The notes: generated by a model not told the origin, from the sequence alone. Positions 25,447 through 36,278 are shown, counted from the stretch's first letter. The stretch is 64,000 nucleotides of DNA from Chlorobiaceae bacterium (GCA_013335115.1 JAAXWQ010000001.1:124001-188000), one strand, 5' to 3'. Numbers and translations: made by a program.

Positions 25447-26223
25447 ATGCTGATGCCCCATAATACAAAAAACCCGGCATTGGAAGCTTCCGACAAAGTA
25501 TATGCCCTCGCCTTCGGCGCCCATCCTGACGACGTCGAACTTTCGTGCGGCGCCACGCTCCTGAAGATCATCGACGAAGGCCACCGGGTGGCAGCCTGCG
25601 ACCTTACCGCCGGGGAGATGGGGACCCTCGGCACCCCGGAAACGCGCAGGTCTGAAGCGCTGAAGGCCATGGAGGTCATGGGTTACATCGCAAGGGAGTC
25701 ACTCGACCTTGGCGACTCCGAGCTTTTCTACAAGAAGGAAAACCTCTACGAAATCATCCGCATCGTCAGGAAATACCGGCCCGATACCGTGTTCTGCAAC
25801 CCGCCCGAAGAGCGCCATCCTGACCATATGAAGGCCTCCCGGCTCGTACTGGACGCCTGCTTTTATGCCGGCCTCAGGCGTATCGAAACCAGCTTCGACG
25901 GGAGCATGCAGCCCCCCCACCGCCCCGTCCATATCCTGCACTACATCCAGTTCCGGCAGGTCGAACCGGACATCATCGTTGACGTCTCCTCGACCTTCGG
26001 GCGTTCGAGGGAGGGCATCACGGCGTTCGGATCCCAGTTCCACAAGGAGGGCCGGAGCGACGAACCAAAGACCCTGATCAACCGGAAGGAGTTCCTGACC
26101 GGCCTGGAAGCACGGGCACATGCCCTCGGCGAGCAGATCGGCGCAAGATACGGCGAGGGGTTCCTGCTTGCCGGCACGCTCGGCGTGCACGATTTTTCGG
26201 GGATGTTCCCCCCGGCAACCTGA
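25447..26223 (+). CDS. bshB1: Bacillithiol biosynthesis deacetylase BshB1-like
   Basis: [50 protein letters not shown]/LmbE family. Confidence 0.85.
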   Translation: MLMPHNTKNPALEASDKVYALAFGAHPDDVELSCGATLLKIIDEGHRVAACDLTAGEMGTLGTPETRRSEALKAMEVMGYIARESLDLGDSELFYKKENLYEIIRIVRKYRPDTVFCNPPEERHPDHMKASRLVLDACFYAGLRRIETSFDGSMQPPHRPVHILHYIQFRQVEPDIIVDVSSTFGRSREGITAFGSQFHKEGRSDEPKTLINRKEFLTGLEARAHALGEQIGARYGEGFLLAGTLGVHDFSGMFPPAT

Positions 26224-26255
26224 ATCCGCAACCCTTCGACCCAACCGGCAACCCC

Positions 26256-27944
26256 ATGAGAAGAACGCTGCCCGCCATCGCCATCCTGGCGCTTTTTGCC
26301 CTGCTTGCCGGCTGTGGGAGGAACGCGCCCGGCAAACTCCGGGGGAACCATGCCGTGATCGGCGTCGCGGCCGATTTCGACCACCTCAACCCGCTCCTCA
26401 TCCAGCTTTCCCTGTCACGCGAGGTCTGTTCCATGATCTACCCCTCGCTGGTCCGACCGGACTACGACCGCCAGAACGGCACGATCGCCTACCGGCCGAA
26501 CGCCGCCCGCAACTGGGAGTTTTCGCCGGACGGCCGGAGCGCCACGTTCCACCTCGACACCAGGGCCGCGTGGGAGGACGGAAAAAGACTCACCTCCCGC
26601 GATTTCAGCTTCTCCTACCGCCTGTACGCCAACCCCTCCGTCGCCAGCAGCAGGCAGGACTACCTGAACGACCTGCTCCACGGACGCGACGGGAAGGTCG
26701 ATTTCGACCGGGCGGTACAGGCTCCCGACGACTCGACGCTGGTGCTTCGCTTCGACCGCCCGATGGCGCCCACGATCGTGCTCGACCATTTCAACGACCT
26801 GATGCCGGTGGCCGAACACGTATTCCGCAACTACAAGCCTGAAGAGCTGCGCCCGAAATCCCATGAGCTTCCGGTCGTCGGCGCCGGCCCATTCAGGATG
26901 AAGGAGTGGATCCGCCAGTCGAAGCTGGTACTGGTCGCCAACCCCGGTTCCGTGCTTCCCCATCCCGCCAAGGCCGGCATGGTCACCTTCATCGTCGTCC
27001 CGGAGTACACCACGCGACTGGCAATGCTGAAATCCGGCCAGATCGATGCCCTGATAGGCGCCGGAGGCATCAACCCCAAGGATGCGGTAGAGATGCGGCA
27101 CTCCAACCCCGGGGTCTCGATCCTGCCGGTCAGGAACCGCTATTTCGACAGCGTCGTCTGGCTCAACATCGATGGCCAGGCATGGCGAAGCAGCAAGGCC
27201 GTCCGTCCGAACCGCTTCTTCGGCGACCGCCGGGTACGGCAGGCCATGACCTTCGCCATCGACCGCCAGGCGATCATCGACGGCTTCATGGGGCCGGAAC
27301 ACGCCACGGTCGTGAACACAACCCTTTCGCCGGCTTATTCGGCCATTGCCGACCGGGCGCTGCACGGCTATGACTACGACCCGGACAAGGCCATCGCCCT
27401 GCTGAAGGAAGCGGGCTGGACCACAGGTCCGGACGGCATCCTGCAGAAGCAGGGGGTGAAATTCTCCTTCGAGCTCTCGGCGCCTACCGGCAACCCGAGG
27501 CGCAACTACGCGGCCACCATCATCCAGCAGAACCTGAGGGAGATCGGCATCGACTGCCGGCTCCGGTTCGACGAAAACCTCATGTTCCTGAAGAACCAGA
27601 ACGAGTTCCGATACGACGCCGCCCTGTCGGGCCTGGCCGCCGAAACGCTCCCGTTCCAGCTGGTCATCTGGGGCTCGGATTTCGCAAAACGCCCCTTCAA
27701 CTCCTCGGCATTCCAGAGCCCCATCCTCGACAGGGTCATCTCCGAACTGACCGGCCCGCTCCCCATAGAGCGCGAGGCGGCACTCTGGAAAAGCTACCAG
27801 AGGATCCTGCACGAGGAGCAGCCGCGGACCTTCCTCTACTACTACGACGAGCTCGAAGGGTTCAACCGCAGGCTGCTCGACGTCAAACCGAGCATGTTCG
27901 CGACCCTCTCGAACCTGTACGACTGGAAAATCGTTGACAAATGA
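26256..27944 (+). CDS. Peptide/oligopeptide ABC transporter substrate-binding lipoprotein
   Basis: Lipobox LLAGCG; family 5 SBP motifs (FSPDGRSATFHLDTRAAWEDGKRLTSRDFSFSY; RVRQAMTFAIDRQAII). Confidence 0.9.
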   Translation: MRRTLPAIAILALFALLAGCGRNAPGKLRGNHAVIGVAADFDHLNPLLIQLSLSREVCSMIYPSLVRPDYDRQNGTIAYRPNAARNWEFSPDGRSATFHLDTRAAWEDGKRLTSRDFSFSYRLYANPSVASSRQDYLNDLLHGRDGKVDFDRAVQAPDDSTLVLRFDRPMAPTIVLDHFNDLMPVAEHVFRNYKPEELRPKSHELPVVGAGPFRMKEWIRQSKLVLVANPGSVLPHPAKAGMVTFIVVPEYTTRLAMLKSGQIDALIGAGGINPKDAVEMRHSNPGVSILPVRNRYFDSVVWLNIDGQAWRSSKAVRPNRFFGDRRVRQAMTFAIDRQAIIDGFMGPEHATVVNTTLSPAYSAIADRALHGYDYDPDKAIALLKEAGWTTGPDGILQKQGVKFSFELSAPTGNPRRNYAATIIQQNLREIGIDCRLRFDENLMFLKNQNEFRYDAALSGLAAETLPFQLVIWGSDFAKRPFNSSAFQSPILDRVISELTGPLPIEREAALWKSYQRILHEEQPRTFLYYYDELEGFNRRLLDVKPSMFATLSNLYDWKIVDK

Positions 27945-27953
27945 CCAGTGATA

Positions 27954-27997
27954 TGTCAGGGTGGCCACAGGGGGCCGCCCCTACGGGCACCCTGACA
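27954..27997. repeat. Imperfect palindromic intergenic element
   Basis: tgtcagggtg...caccctgaca flanking ggccacagggggccgcccctacgggc. Confidence 0.6.
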
Positions 27998-28070
27998 CGG
28001 TTTTGCCTTCCGGCCTATTTTGCTATATTCAACGTCATTTAAACGACCCTATCACCGACCAAACTGCCGC

Positions 28071-28544
28071 ATGCCCCGCTATACCCCGGAACAGCTCGAG
28101 AAGCGCAACGCATCCCGCTGGACGACCGTGCAGGCCGTCCTCGCCCCGATCCAGTTCCTGATCTTCCTGGCCGGCCTGACCGTAACCTGGCTCTTCACCA
28201 AGGAGCTCTGGATCACCGACTTCGGCTGGATCACCTTCTTCGTCACCCTGAAGACCTTCATGCTGGTGCTGATCTTCGTGACCGGCGGCTTTTTCGAGCT
28301 GGAGGTGTTCGGCCGCTTTGCCTTCGCCAGGGAGTTCTTCTGGGAGGATTTCGGCAGCGCCATCGCCATGATCGTGCACATCTCCTACTTCATCCTGTTC
28401 TGGATAGGCCTCGACCGGGACATCCTCATCCGGACAGCATATCTCGCCTACCTGAGCTATCTGGTCAACGCGGCGCAGTTCGTCATCAGGCTGCTGCTCG
28501 AAAAGCACAACGAAAGGAAACTCAAAGCCGGGAAATCGGCCTGA
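28071..28544 (+). CDS. bchF: 3-vinyl bacteriochlorophyllide hydratase BchF
   Basis: YTPEQLEKRNASRWTTVQAVLAPIQFLIFL, EVFGRFAFAREFFWEDFGS; immediately upstream of bchC. Confidence 0.88.
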   Translation: MPRYTPEQLEKRNASRWTTVQAVLAPIQFLIFLAGLTVTWLFTKELWITDFGWITFFVTLKTFMLVLIFVTGGFFELEVFGRFAFAREFFWEDFGSAIAMIVHISYFILFWIGLDRDILIRTAYLAYLSYLVNAAQFVIRLLLEKHNERKLKAGKSA

Positions 28545-28566
28545 GTCAAACGCAGACACCACGTCC

Positions 28567-29562
28567 ATGAAGAAGTCCAAAGCGATCGTTTTCAGCGGAG
28601 TCCGCCAGATCGAGCTCAGGGAGGTCACCCTCAAGCCCGTCTCGTCGACCGACGTGCTGGTAGAGACCTGGTGGTCGTCGATCAGCACGGGTACCGAGAA
28701 AATGGCCCTGAACGGGCTGATCCCTTCGCCACCGTTCATCTTCCCGTTCATCCCGGGTTACGAGACGGTGGGCAAGATCGTCGAGGTCGGGGACCACGTC
28801 AACAAGAGCCTGATCGGCAAATTCGCCTATGTTGCCGGCTCGTTCGGCTATCAGGATGTGAACGCTGCCTTCGGCGGGGCTTCGCAATACATCACCTGCC
28901 CGGTCGACAGCCTCACGGTGCTCGACGGCATCGAAAACCCGCAGTGCGGTATCGCCCTGCCGCTCGGCGCCACGGCACTGCATATCGTCGACCTTGCCGA
29001 TGTCAAGGGGAAAAAAGTGCTGGTGCTCGGCCAGGGCGCAGTCGGCATCCTTGCTGCCGAGCTTTCGAAGCACATGGGCGCCACCCTGGTGGCCGTCACC
29101 GAGCCGCACCAGAAACGGCTCGGAGTCTCAACCGCCGACATCAGGGTCAACCCCGAAAAACAGGACGTCTCGGCAGCGCTTGCCGGGCACGAGTTCGACG
29201 TGCTCATTGACAGCACGGGCATCATGGGCGCCATCGAGACGGGCCTGCGCTTCCTGCGCTTCCACGGCACGATCGTCTTCGGCGGCTATTACCAGCGCAT
29301 GAACATCGATTACTCGCAGGCCTTCGACAAAGAACTCTCGTTCATCGCCGCACGCCAGTGGGCCAAGGGCGACCTTCAGCGGGTCAGGGAACTGATAGCT
29401 TCCGGGAAACTGAACGCCGCAAAGATATTCACCCACCGGTGCACGGTCGACGACGACCTGAAAGCCGCCTACGACCAGGCGTTCGGCGACCCGGAGTGCC
29501 TGAAGATGATCATCCACTGGAAACCGGAAGCCGGCGCTTCGACCTGCACCCGGGGGGAGTAA
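28567..29562 (+). CDS. bchC: Bacteriochlorophyllide a dehydrogenase BchC
   Basis: Zinc-independent MDR-type dehydrogenase, ETWWSSISTGTEKMALNG, VLGQGAVGILAAE; in bchF-C-X order. Confidence 0.9.
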   Translation: MKKSKAIVFSGVRQIELREVTLKPVSSTDVLVETWWSSISTGTEKMALNGLIPSPPFIFPFIPGYETVGKIVEVGDHVNKSLIGKFAYVAGSFGYQDVNAAFGGASQYITCPVDSLTVLDGIENPQCGIALPLGATALHIVDLADVKGKKVLVLGQGAVGILAAELSKHMGATLVAVTEPHQKRLGVSTADIRVNPEKQDVSAALAGHEFDVLIDSTGIMGAIETGLRFLRFHGTIVFGGYYQRMNIDYSQAFDKELSFIAARQWAKGDLQRVRELIASGKLNAAKIFTHRCTVDDDLKAAYDQAFGDPECLKMIIHWKPEAGASTCTRGE

Positions 29563-29569
29563 GGCGAGT

Positions 29570-30688
29570 ATGGCACCAAGGACCATCGCCATCTACGGCA
29601 AGGGAGGTATCGGCAAAAGCTTCACGACCACGAACCTCAGTGCCACCTTCGCCCTCATGGGCAAACGGGTGCTGCAGCTCGGCTGCGACCCCAAGCACGA
29701 CTCGACCACCTCGCTGTTCGGCGGCATCTCCCTGCCCACCGTCACCGACGTGTTCGCCGAAAAAAACGTCAGGAACGAGCCGGTAACGGTCAGCGACATC
29801 GTTTTCCGCAGGGATATCCCCGGGTTCCCCGAACCCATCTACGGCATCGAGCTCGGCGGGCCGCAGGTAGGCCGGGGATGCGGCGGCCGTGGCATCATTT
29901 CCGGATTCGACGTCCTGGAGAAGCTGGGCATCTTCGAATGGGACATCGACATCATCCTGATGGACTTCCTCGGCGACGTCGTCTGCGGCGGGTTTGCCAC
30001 CCCGCTTGCCCGCTCGCTCAGCGAAGAGGTGCTGCTGGTCACCAGCAACGACCGTCAGGCGATATTCACGTCGAACAACATCTGCCAGGCTAACAACTAC
30101 TTCAAGACCATCGGCGGTCGATCCCGCCTGCTCGGCCTCATCGTCAACCGCGACGACGGCAGCGGCATGGCCGAAAAGTACGCCAGGGAAGCCGGGATCA
30201 ATGTGCTCATGAAGGTGCCGTATGACATGGAAGCCCGCGACATGGACGACAGCTTCGATTTCGCCGTCAGGCTACCCGGGATCGGCGGTAAGTTTTTGAA
30301 ACTCGCTACCGAGATCATCGAGGGCCTGATTTTGCCCTGTGAGGCCAAAGGGCTCGAATTCAAGGATTTCGTGAGCCTCTTCGGCGAAGTGAGCGACGAA
30401 CTGCCGGCGGCGGCAACAGCTGGCGAGCTCTTCTCCAGGAGTGCCCCTCATGGCACCCCGACAGCCAATGACCCTTCGGAAGAGCCCGGCAACGCCCCTG
30501 AACGGCAACGGCTTGTCGACTGCATCCGGAAGCTGCCCGAAGAGGAGCGCGAGGTCTGCTCACTGCTCGAGATCGAAGGCAAAACCCCGGCCGAGATCGC
30601 CATCCTGAAAAACATCGGGGCAGAGGAACTCGAAACCCTTATCGCCAGGGCACGCCGCAACCTGAAAAAGCTCTTCTTCGAAAGCTGA
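29570..30688 (+). CDS. bchX: Chlorophyllide reductase iron protein BchX with C-terminal extension
   Basis: IYGKGGIGKSFTTTNLSA, LGCDPKHDSTTSLFGG, GRGCGGRGIISGFDVLE, DFLGDVVCGGFATPLA; extra ~95 aa at C-terminus. Confidence 0.92.
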   Translation: MAPRTIAIYGKGGIGKSFTTTNLSATFALMGKRVLQLGCDPKHDSTTSLFGGISLPTVTDVFAEKNVRNEPVTVSDIVFRRDIPGFPEPIYGIELGGPQVGRGCGGRGIISGFDVLEKLGIFEWDIDIILMDFLGDVVCGGFATPLARSLSEEVLLVTSNDRQAIFTSNNICQANNYFKTIGGRSRLLGLIVNRDDGSGMAEKYAREAGINVLMKVPYDMEARDMDDSFDFAVRLPGIGGKFLKLATEIIEGLILPCEAKGLEFKDFVSLFGEVSDELPAAATAGELFSRSAPHGTPTANDPSEEPGNAPERQRLVDCIRKLPEEEREVCSLLEIEGKTPAEIAILKNIGAEELETLIARARRNLKKLFFES

Positions 30689-30917
30689 CCTCCTGCTGCC
30701 AGGCCATGAAATCATGCCAAGCCATTTCCTTATTCACCTTATTTATATATATTTGATTTTACGCCAGCCAATGCCGATATGCAGAGGCCGGCGCCTCCTC
30801 CACTGAACCCATCCCCCCTTCCCCCCGCATCGTCGGGGCGTTTGTTCCGTATTTCCGTGGTCGGCAGGCACGAGACATGGTGCCACCGATCCAACAGGAC
30901 TTGCAACTCCCCCGCTA

Positions 30918-32993
30918 TTGAGGTTCGCCCGCATGAACATGACCGAAACCGGCCGCGCTAAACCGGCATCAGACAATCCGATGCTGACCTTCGGCATCGC
31001 CTGGAGCCTCACCATCGCCTTTTCCCTCGGTATCACTGCCTGGCAATTGCATCAGGCAGTGATGCACATTGCCTCGGTCCATGCACGCCAGGCCTTCGAC
31101 AAAGAGATCAGCTACAGGCGATGGAACACGTTCAAGGGAAAGTCCTTCACCCTGGTCGAAAAGCCTGGCCGGACTACCTTGCCGGTCGACCTGTTCATTA
31201 ACCGGACCATCGTCAGCCCATCGGGAAGGGTCATCTCGACGAGCAATATTTCCAATGTGCCAAACCGTTTCCACAGCCCGTTCAGGGAACACGACGAATT
31301 CGGCAGCCGGCTGACCGGCTTCGTACCGACCCTGCCGGAGAACGTCCCCGATGCATGGGAACAGCCCGCCCTCGAGACGTTCCGCAAAGGCTATGGACAA
31401 ATCGTTTCGATCTACGTCAAAGGCAAAACGAAGTACCTCCGGCTCATGCGCCCCCTCACCGCGAAGAAATCCTGCCTTCAATGCCATGCAGGCCAGGGGT
31501 TCCTGCCGGGCAGCATCATCGGCGGACTGAGCGTCATGCTCCCGATGGAGCTCTACCGCACTTCGGAAACCGACCAGTTCGCAGCACTGTCGGCCGGGCA
31601 TTTCCTATTCTGGATACTCGGCCTCAGCGGCATCCGGGCCGGGACCAGGAAAATCAACCGTTCGCGGAAGCGGTTGCAATCACTCCTCGAGCATACCGAA
31701 CGGCTCAACCAGGTGCTCACCGAAGAGAGCGGCCGAGCCAATGCGCTCACGGACCAGGCAAGGAAAGCCAGTGCAGCGAAAAGCGAGTTCCTCGCAAACA
31801 TGAGCCATGAGATACGCACCCCGATGAACGCCATCATCGGCATGGCCGAGCTGATCAACGAAACCGGGCTGACCTCTCGGCAGAAGCATTATGTTTCGAT
31901 GCTCCAGTCCGCAGGCGAAAACCTCTTAAACATCATCAACGACATCCTCGACATCTCAAAGGTCGAGGCCGGGCGCCTTGAAATCGAGCAGACAGGATTC
32001 GACCTGACCGACCTCGTCGCCAACACCTGCGACATCATGGCCGTTCGGGCGTCGGGTAAAGGGCTCGGCTTCGATATCGTCAACGGGCAGGATGTCCCGG
32101 AGTTCGTCGTCGGCGACCCGTCACGTATCCGGCAGGTCCTGACCAACCTGGTCGGCAACGCCGTCAAGTTCACCAGGAACGGCTCCATCACCGTCTCGGT
32201 CGATGTCGTCGATACCCCGGCGATGAGCGGTGCATCCGCAACCGGCACCGTCAACGTCCGATTCTCGGTGACCGATACGGGCATCGGAATCCCTGAAAAC
32301 AAGATTCCGATCATCTTCGACAACTTCACGCAGTCTTCCTCCTCGACCACCAGGGAGTACGGCGGGACCGGCCTCGGCCTTGCCATTTGCAGGCGGCTGG
32401 TCGAACTCATGGAGGGAAGCATCTCGGTCGACAGCCGTGAGGGCGAAGGCAGCTGCTTCTCCTTCACCCTGCCGCTCACCACCTCCGATGCCCCGGCACC
32501 CGGCCCGAAAAGCGATCCGGAGGAGATCAACGCCTCCCGCATCCGCGAGGTGGACGACACCCCGGCGCACACGGCCGGTAACCAGCTGACTCCCAAAGTC
32601 GATGAAAAACGCAAGCTCCTCATCGCCGAAGACAACCCGGACAATCAGGTGCTGCTTGCGGCTTACCTGGCATCCTCCCCCCATGAAGTCGACCTCGCCG
32701 TCAACGGCATCGATGCGGTCGAGAAGTTCATGAAGAAGGACTACGACCTCGTGCTGATGGATATCCAGATGCCGGTCATGGACGGGTATGAGGCCACCAG
32801 GAGGATCCGGTCGCTCGAAAGGATTCGCGGCATGAAGACACCGATCCTCGCCCTGACGGCCCACGCCACGACCGAGGATCGCCAGAAATGCCTCGACGCC
32901 GGCTGCGACGGACATTTGACCAAACCGATCAAGAAGTCGAAACTGCTCGAAGCGATCCGTCATTGCAGCCGCCCTTCGGAGCCGGATTCATGA
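30918..32993 (+). CDS. Hybrid sensor histidine kinase with Tll0287-like/DUF3365 CXXCH sensor region and C-terminal receiver
   Basis: [55 protein letters not shown]...[11 protein letters not shown]. Confidence 0.9.
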   Translation: MRFARMNMTETGRAKPASDNPMLTFGIAWSLTIAFSLGITAWQLHQAVMHIASVHARQAFDKEISYRRWNTFKGKSFTLVEKPGRTTLPVDLFINRTIVSPSGRVISTSNISNVPNRFHSPFREHDEFGSRLTGFVPTLPENVPDAWEQPALETFRKGYGQIVSIYVKGKTKYLRLMRPLTAKKSCLQCHAGQGFLPGSIIGGLSVMLPMELYRTSETDQFAALSAGHFLFWILGLSGIRAGTRKINRSRKRLQSLLEHTERLNQVLTEESGRANALTDQARKASAAKSEFLANMSHEIRTPMNAIIGMAELINETGLTSRQKHYVSMLQSAGENLLNIINDILDISKVEAGRLEIEQTGFDLTDLVANTCDIMAVRASGKGLGFDIVNGQDVPEFVVGDPSRIRQVLTNLVGNAVKFTRNGSITVSVDVVDTPAMSGASATGTVNVRFSVTDTGIGIPENKIPIIFDNFTQSSSSTTREYGGTGLGLAICRRLVELMEGSISVDSREGEGSCFSFTLPLTTSDAPAPGPKSDPEEINASRIREVDDTPAHTAGNQLTPKVDEKRKLLIAEDNPDNQVLLAAYLASSPHEVDLAVNGIDAVEKFMKKDYDLVLMDIQMPVMDGYEATRRIRSLERIRGMKTPILALTAHATTEDRQKCLDAGCDGHLTKPIKKSKLLEAIRHCSRPSEPDS

Positions 32994-33028
32994 ATAGAGA
33001 CCTCAAACCAAGCAAATGAAAGAGCTGT

Positions 33029-33337
33029 ATGGCAATGACTGATACTTTGGTCGTGGATATCGACAGGGATCTTGAAAACCTCATCCCGGAGTACCTCCAG
33101 GGCAGGCGGCAGGACATCGACGCCATGAAGGGGGCGCTGCAAACCGGCGATTTCGAAACGATGATGATACTCGGGCACAACATGAAGGGGACCGGGGGGG
33201 GGTACGGGTTCAATGCCATCACCGATATCGGGAGCAAAATCCAGCAAGCAGCCATCGCAAAAAACGCAGGCGAGCTTGAAAAGCTGGCAGGAATCCTCCA
33301 GGATTACCTTGACCGGATAACGATCCGGCACGTCTGA
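33029..33337 (+). CDS. Hpt domain phosphotransfer protein
   Basis: ETMMILGHNMKGTGGGYGFNAITDIGSKIQQAA matches the HxxKG Hpt motif. Confidence 0.85.
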   Translation: MAMTDTLVVDIDRDLENLIPEYLQGRRQDIDAMKGALQTGDFETMMILGHNMKGTGGGYGFNAITDIGSKIQQAAIAKNAGELEKLAGILQDYLDRITIRHV

Positions 33338-33352
33338 CCTTCCCGGTGACCG

Positions 33353-33390
33353 GCAAAAAAAGGGGCTGGGATACCAGCCCCTTTTTTTGC
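33353..33390. terminator. Bidirectional terminator between hpt and typA
   Basis: gcaaaaaaaggggctgggataccagccccttttttttgc hairpin with A/T tracts. Confidence 0.85.
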
Positions 33391-33434
33391 CTGATCTCAT
33401 TTCGAACGGCGGGTCGCAAAACCCGCCCTCTTTT

Positions 33435-35279
33435 TTACTCCATGGCCTTGGCGCGCTTGACAGCCTTGGCCCGCAGGTCGGAGTTGAGGATCTTCTTGCG
33501 GATCCTGACGTTCTCGGGGGTCACCTCGAGCAGCTCGTCGTCGTTGATGAACTCGAGTGCCTGCTCCAGGGAGAGCTTCTTCGGAGGGGTCAGCCTCATG
33601 GAGTCGTCGGAACCGGAAGCACGCATGTTGGTGAGCTTCTTGGTCTTGCAGATGTTCATCGTGATGTCGAGGTCGCGGGTCGATTCGCCGACGACCATGC
33701 CTTCGTACACCCTGGCGTTCGGCCCGATGAAGAAGGTACCGCGATCCTCAAGGCTCGACAGTGCGTAGGCAACGGCCACGCCGGTTTCGCCCGAAACCAG
33801 TGCGCCGGTCTCTCGCGTTGGCAGCTTGCCCTTGAACGGCTGGTAATTGTGGAACACGTGCGACATCATGCCCTCGCCCTTCGTGTCGGTGGTAAACTCG
33901 AGGTTGTAGCCGATAAGGCCCCTGGTCGGGATCTCGAACTCAAGGCGGTTCATACCGCCGCGAAGCGTACCCATGTGGGTCATCTCGGCCTTCCTGCGGC
34001 CCATCTTCTCGATGATCACGCCGGTATACTCTTCGGGTATGTCGATGGTGACATGCTCGACCGGTTCGAGCTTTACGCCGTTCTCGTCTTCGCGGATGAT
34101 TACCTCGGGCCTCGAGATGGCCAGTTCGTAGCCTTCACGCCTCATGGTCTCGATAAGCACCGAAAGGTGGAGTTCGCCCCGGCCGGCGACGCGGAAGGTG
34201 TCGGCGCTGTCGGTCTCCTCGACGTTCAGGGCGACGTTGGTCATGATCTCCTTCATCAGGCGCTCGCGGATTTTGCGGCTGGTGACTTCCTTGCCTTCCT
34301 GGCCGGCAAACGGCGAATCGTTCACCGAAAAGAGCATCGAGAGGGTCGGCTTGCTGATCTCAAACGACTCGAGCGCTTCCGGCTGGTCAGGCGAAGTCAG
34401 CGTCTCGCCGACATTGGCCGTAGCAATGCCTGCAAGGGCCACGATGTCACCTGCGAAAGCCTCCTGGACCTCCACCCGCTGCGTCCTGTCGAAGAGGAAC
34501 ACCTTGGTGACGGTGCCCTTTCCGACGATCCCGTCCGGGGTCACCAGGGTGAGCTGGGTGCCGGGAGAGACCTTGCCCCTCCGGATGCGGCCGATGACGA
34601 TCTTGCCGATGTAGTCGTTATAGTCGAGGCTGGTCACCAGCATCTGGAAACCCTCATCATCGTGGGCTTCCGGAGGAGGGATCTCCTTGACGATCATGTC
34701 GAGCAGGAGGCTCATGTCGCCATCCGGATCGTCCATGCTGTATTTGGCGATACCGCTTTTCGCAGAGGTAAAGATATACGGGAAATCGAGCTGCTCCTCG
34801 TGGGCGCCAAGCGCGATGAAAAGGTCAAGTACCTGGTCGTGGACCTTGACCGGGTCGGACTGCGGACGATCGATCTTGTTGATGACCACGATCGGCTTGA
34901 GATCCAGTTCAAGCGCCTTGCGAAGCACGAACTTGGTCTGGGGCATCGGGCCTTCAAAGGCATCGACGAGCAGCAGCACGCCGTCGACCATCTTGAGGAT
35001 CCGTTCCACCTCGCCACCGAAGTCGGCGTGTCCGGGAGTATCGACGATATTGATTTTGGTGCCTTGGTGCATGGCCGCCGCATTCTTTGAGAAAATGGTG
35101 ATGCCACGTTCCCGTTCTTGCGGGTTCGAGTCCAGCACCCTGACGCTCACCTGCTGGTTATCCCTGAAAGCGCCGGTCTGCTGGAAAATGGAGTCGACAA
35201 GGGTGGTCTTGCCATGATCGACGTGTGCGATGATGGCGATATTGCGAATATTCTGTTTCCTGCTCATCTTTTTCGGCAA
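33435..35279 (-). CDS. typA: Translational GTPase TypA/BipA
   Basis: IAHVDHGKTTLVDSIFQQ, RERGITIFSKNAA, DTPGHADFGGEVER, NKIDRP. Confidence 0.95.
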   Translation of the reverse strand: MPKKMSRKQNIRNIAIIAHVDHGKTTLVDSIFQQTGAFRDNQQVSVRVLDSNPQERERGITIFSKNAAAMHQGTKINIVDTPGHADFGGEVERILKMVDGVLLLVDAFEGPMPQTKFVLRKALELDLKPIVVINKIDRPQSDPVKVHDQVLDLFIALGAHEEQLDFPYIFTSAKSGIAKYSMDDPDGDMSLLLDMIVKEIPPPEAHDDEGFQMLVTSLDYNDYIGKIVIGRIRRGKVSPGTQLTLVTPDGIVGKGTVTKVFLFDRTQRVEVQEAFAGDIVALAGIATANVGETLTSPDQPEALESFEISKPTLSMLFSVNDSPFAGQEGKEVTSRKIRERLMKEIMTNVALNVEETDSADTFRVAGRGELHLSVLIETMRREGYELAISRPEVIIREDENGVKLEPVEHVTIDIPEEYTGVIIEKMGRRKAEMTHMGTLRGGMNRLEFEIPTRGLIGYNLEFTTDTKGEGMMSHVFHNYQPFKGKLPTRETGALVSGETGVAVAYALSSLEDRGTFFIGPNARVYEGMVVGESTRDLDITMNICKTKKLTNMRASGSDDSMRLTPPKKLSLEQALEFINDDELLEVTPENVRIRKKILNSDLRAKAVKRAKAME

Positions 35280-35411
35280 ATAAGTATATTAAAATTCGAA
35301 GCGGCCCGAATATACACATTTTCCCTTGATTAGCAGGCCCGATCGAATATTTGCGAATCAAGACAGGAGCCAACCGGCCTCGACCCGGCTGCGCCAGCCT
35401 GCCCCCATCGA

Positions 35412-36278
35412 ATGCATCCCATCCTCTTTGCCATGGCTAACATATTCTTCGACAACAGCATAATCTTCATCCTGACGCAGATCGTTCCGCTGTTGTATAT
35501 CTTCACGGCCGCACTCTACGGCGTGCACTTTTTCACGGAACGCCCGCTTGCCGGCAGGCTCAAGCAGCCCGCCCTGGTACTGACCGTGCTCACCCATGTC
35601 GCCGACCTCGGCATCCTGACCTCCATGGAGGGCTACCGCCTGGGCTATTCGGCCTACAACCTCATGGGTATGGTCGCCCTGACGCTCACCATCACCTACA
35701 TGTTCATCGAGCTGACCACCAAGAGCGACAAGACCGGGTTTTTCGTCATCGGATTTGCAGCCCTTTCTGAACTCTTCGCCTCCGTGCTGACGGTGCAGTC
35801 GACCGGCAACGGACCATCCTTCAGCGGCCTCGGCATCGGCGTGCACCTGATCGCCGCGATCTTCGGCTTCAGCGCCGTCGCCATCGCCGGCCTTTACAGC
35901 GGCCTCTACCTGGTGCTCTTCCGCCAGATCAGGCTGAACCGTTTCGGGCTGCTCTTCCAGCGCCTGCCCAACCTCGAGGCCCTCGAACTGCTGATCATGC
36001 ACGCGGTCGGCTTCGGATTCTTCTTCCTGTCGATCACGATCCTTGCCGGCGTCGTCGAACAGCGTGCCTCGGCCGAAACCATCAACCTGCTTGAACCCAA
36101 GCTCATCACCCTGGTGGCCATCTGGTTGCTCTACGGCATCAGCCTGTTCATCAGGCCGCTCTTCGGCTGGGACACCAAGCACATGGCCGTCCTGCTCATC
36201 GCCCTGTTCGTGGGGATCACGCTGCTGGTCGCCCTGATGAGCCTGGTGACGCCGACCTTCCACGGATTGAGGTTTTAA
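35412..36278 (+). CDS. CcsA/HemX-like cytochrome c assembly membrane protein
   Basis: Multi-TM; H-rich TM motifs; directly upstream of hemA. Confidence 0.75.
   Translation: MHPILFAMANIFFDNSIIFILTQIVPLLYIFTAALYGVHFFTERPLAGRLKQPALVLTVLTHVADLGILTSMEGYRLGYSAYNLMGMVALTLTITYMFIELTTKSDKTGFFVIGFAALSELFASVLTVQSTGNGPSFSGLGIGVHLIAAIFGFSAVAIAGLYSGLYLVLFRQIRLNRFGLLFQRLPNLEALELLIMHAVGFGFFFLSITILAGVVEQRASAETINLLEPKLITLVAIWLLYGISLFIRPLFGWDTKHMAVLLIALFVGITLLVALMSLVTPTFHGLRF

Noticed and set aside
26415-27968. 517-aa minus-strand ORF
   Set aside because: Antisense to the substrate-binding protein gene; shadow ORF
33387-35090. 567-aa plus-strand ORF
   Set aside because: Antisense to typA; shadow ORF
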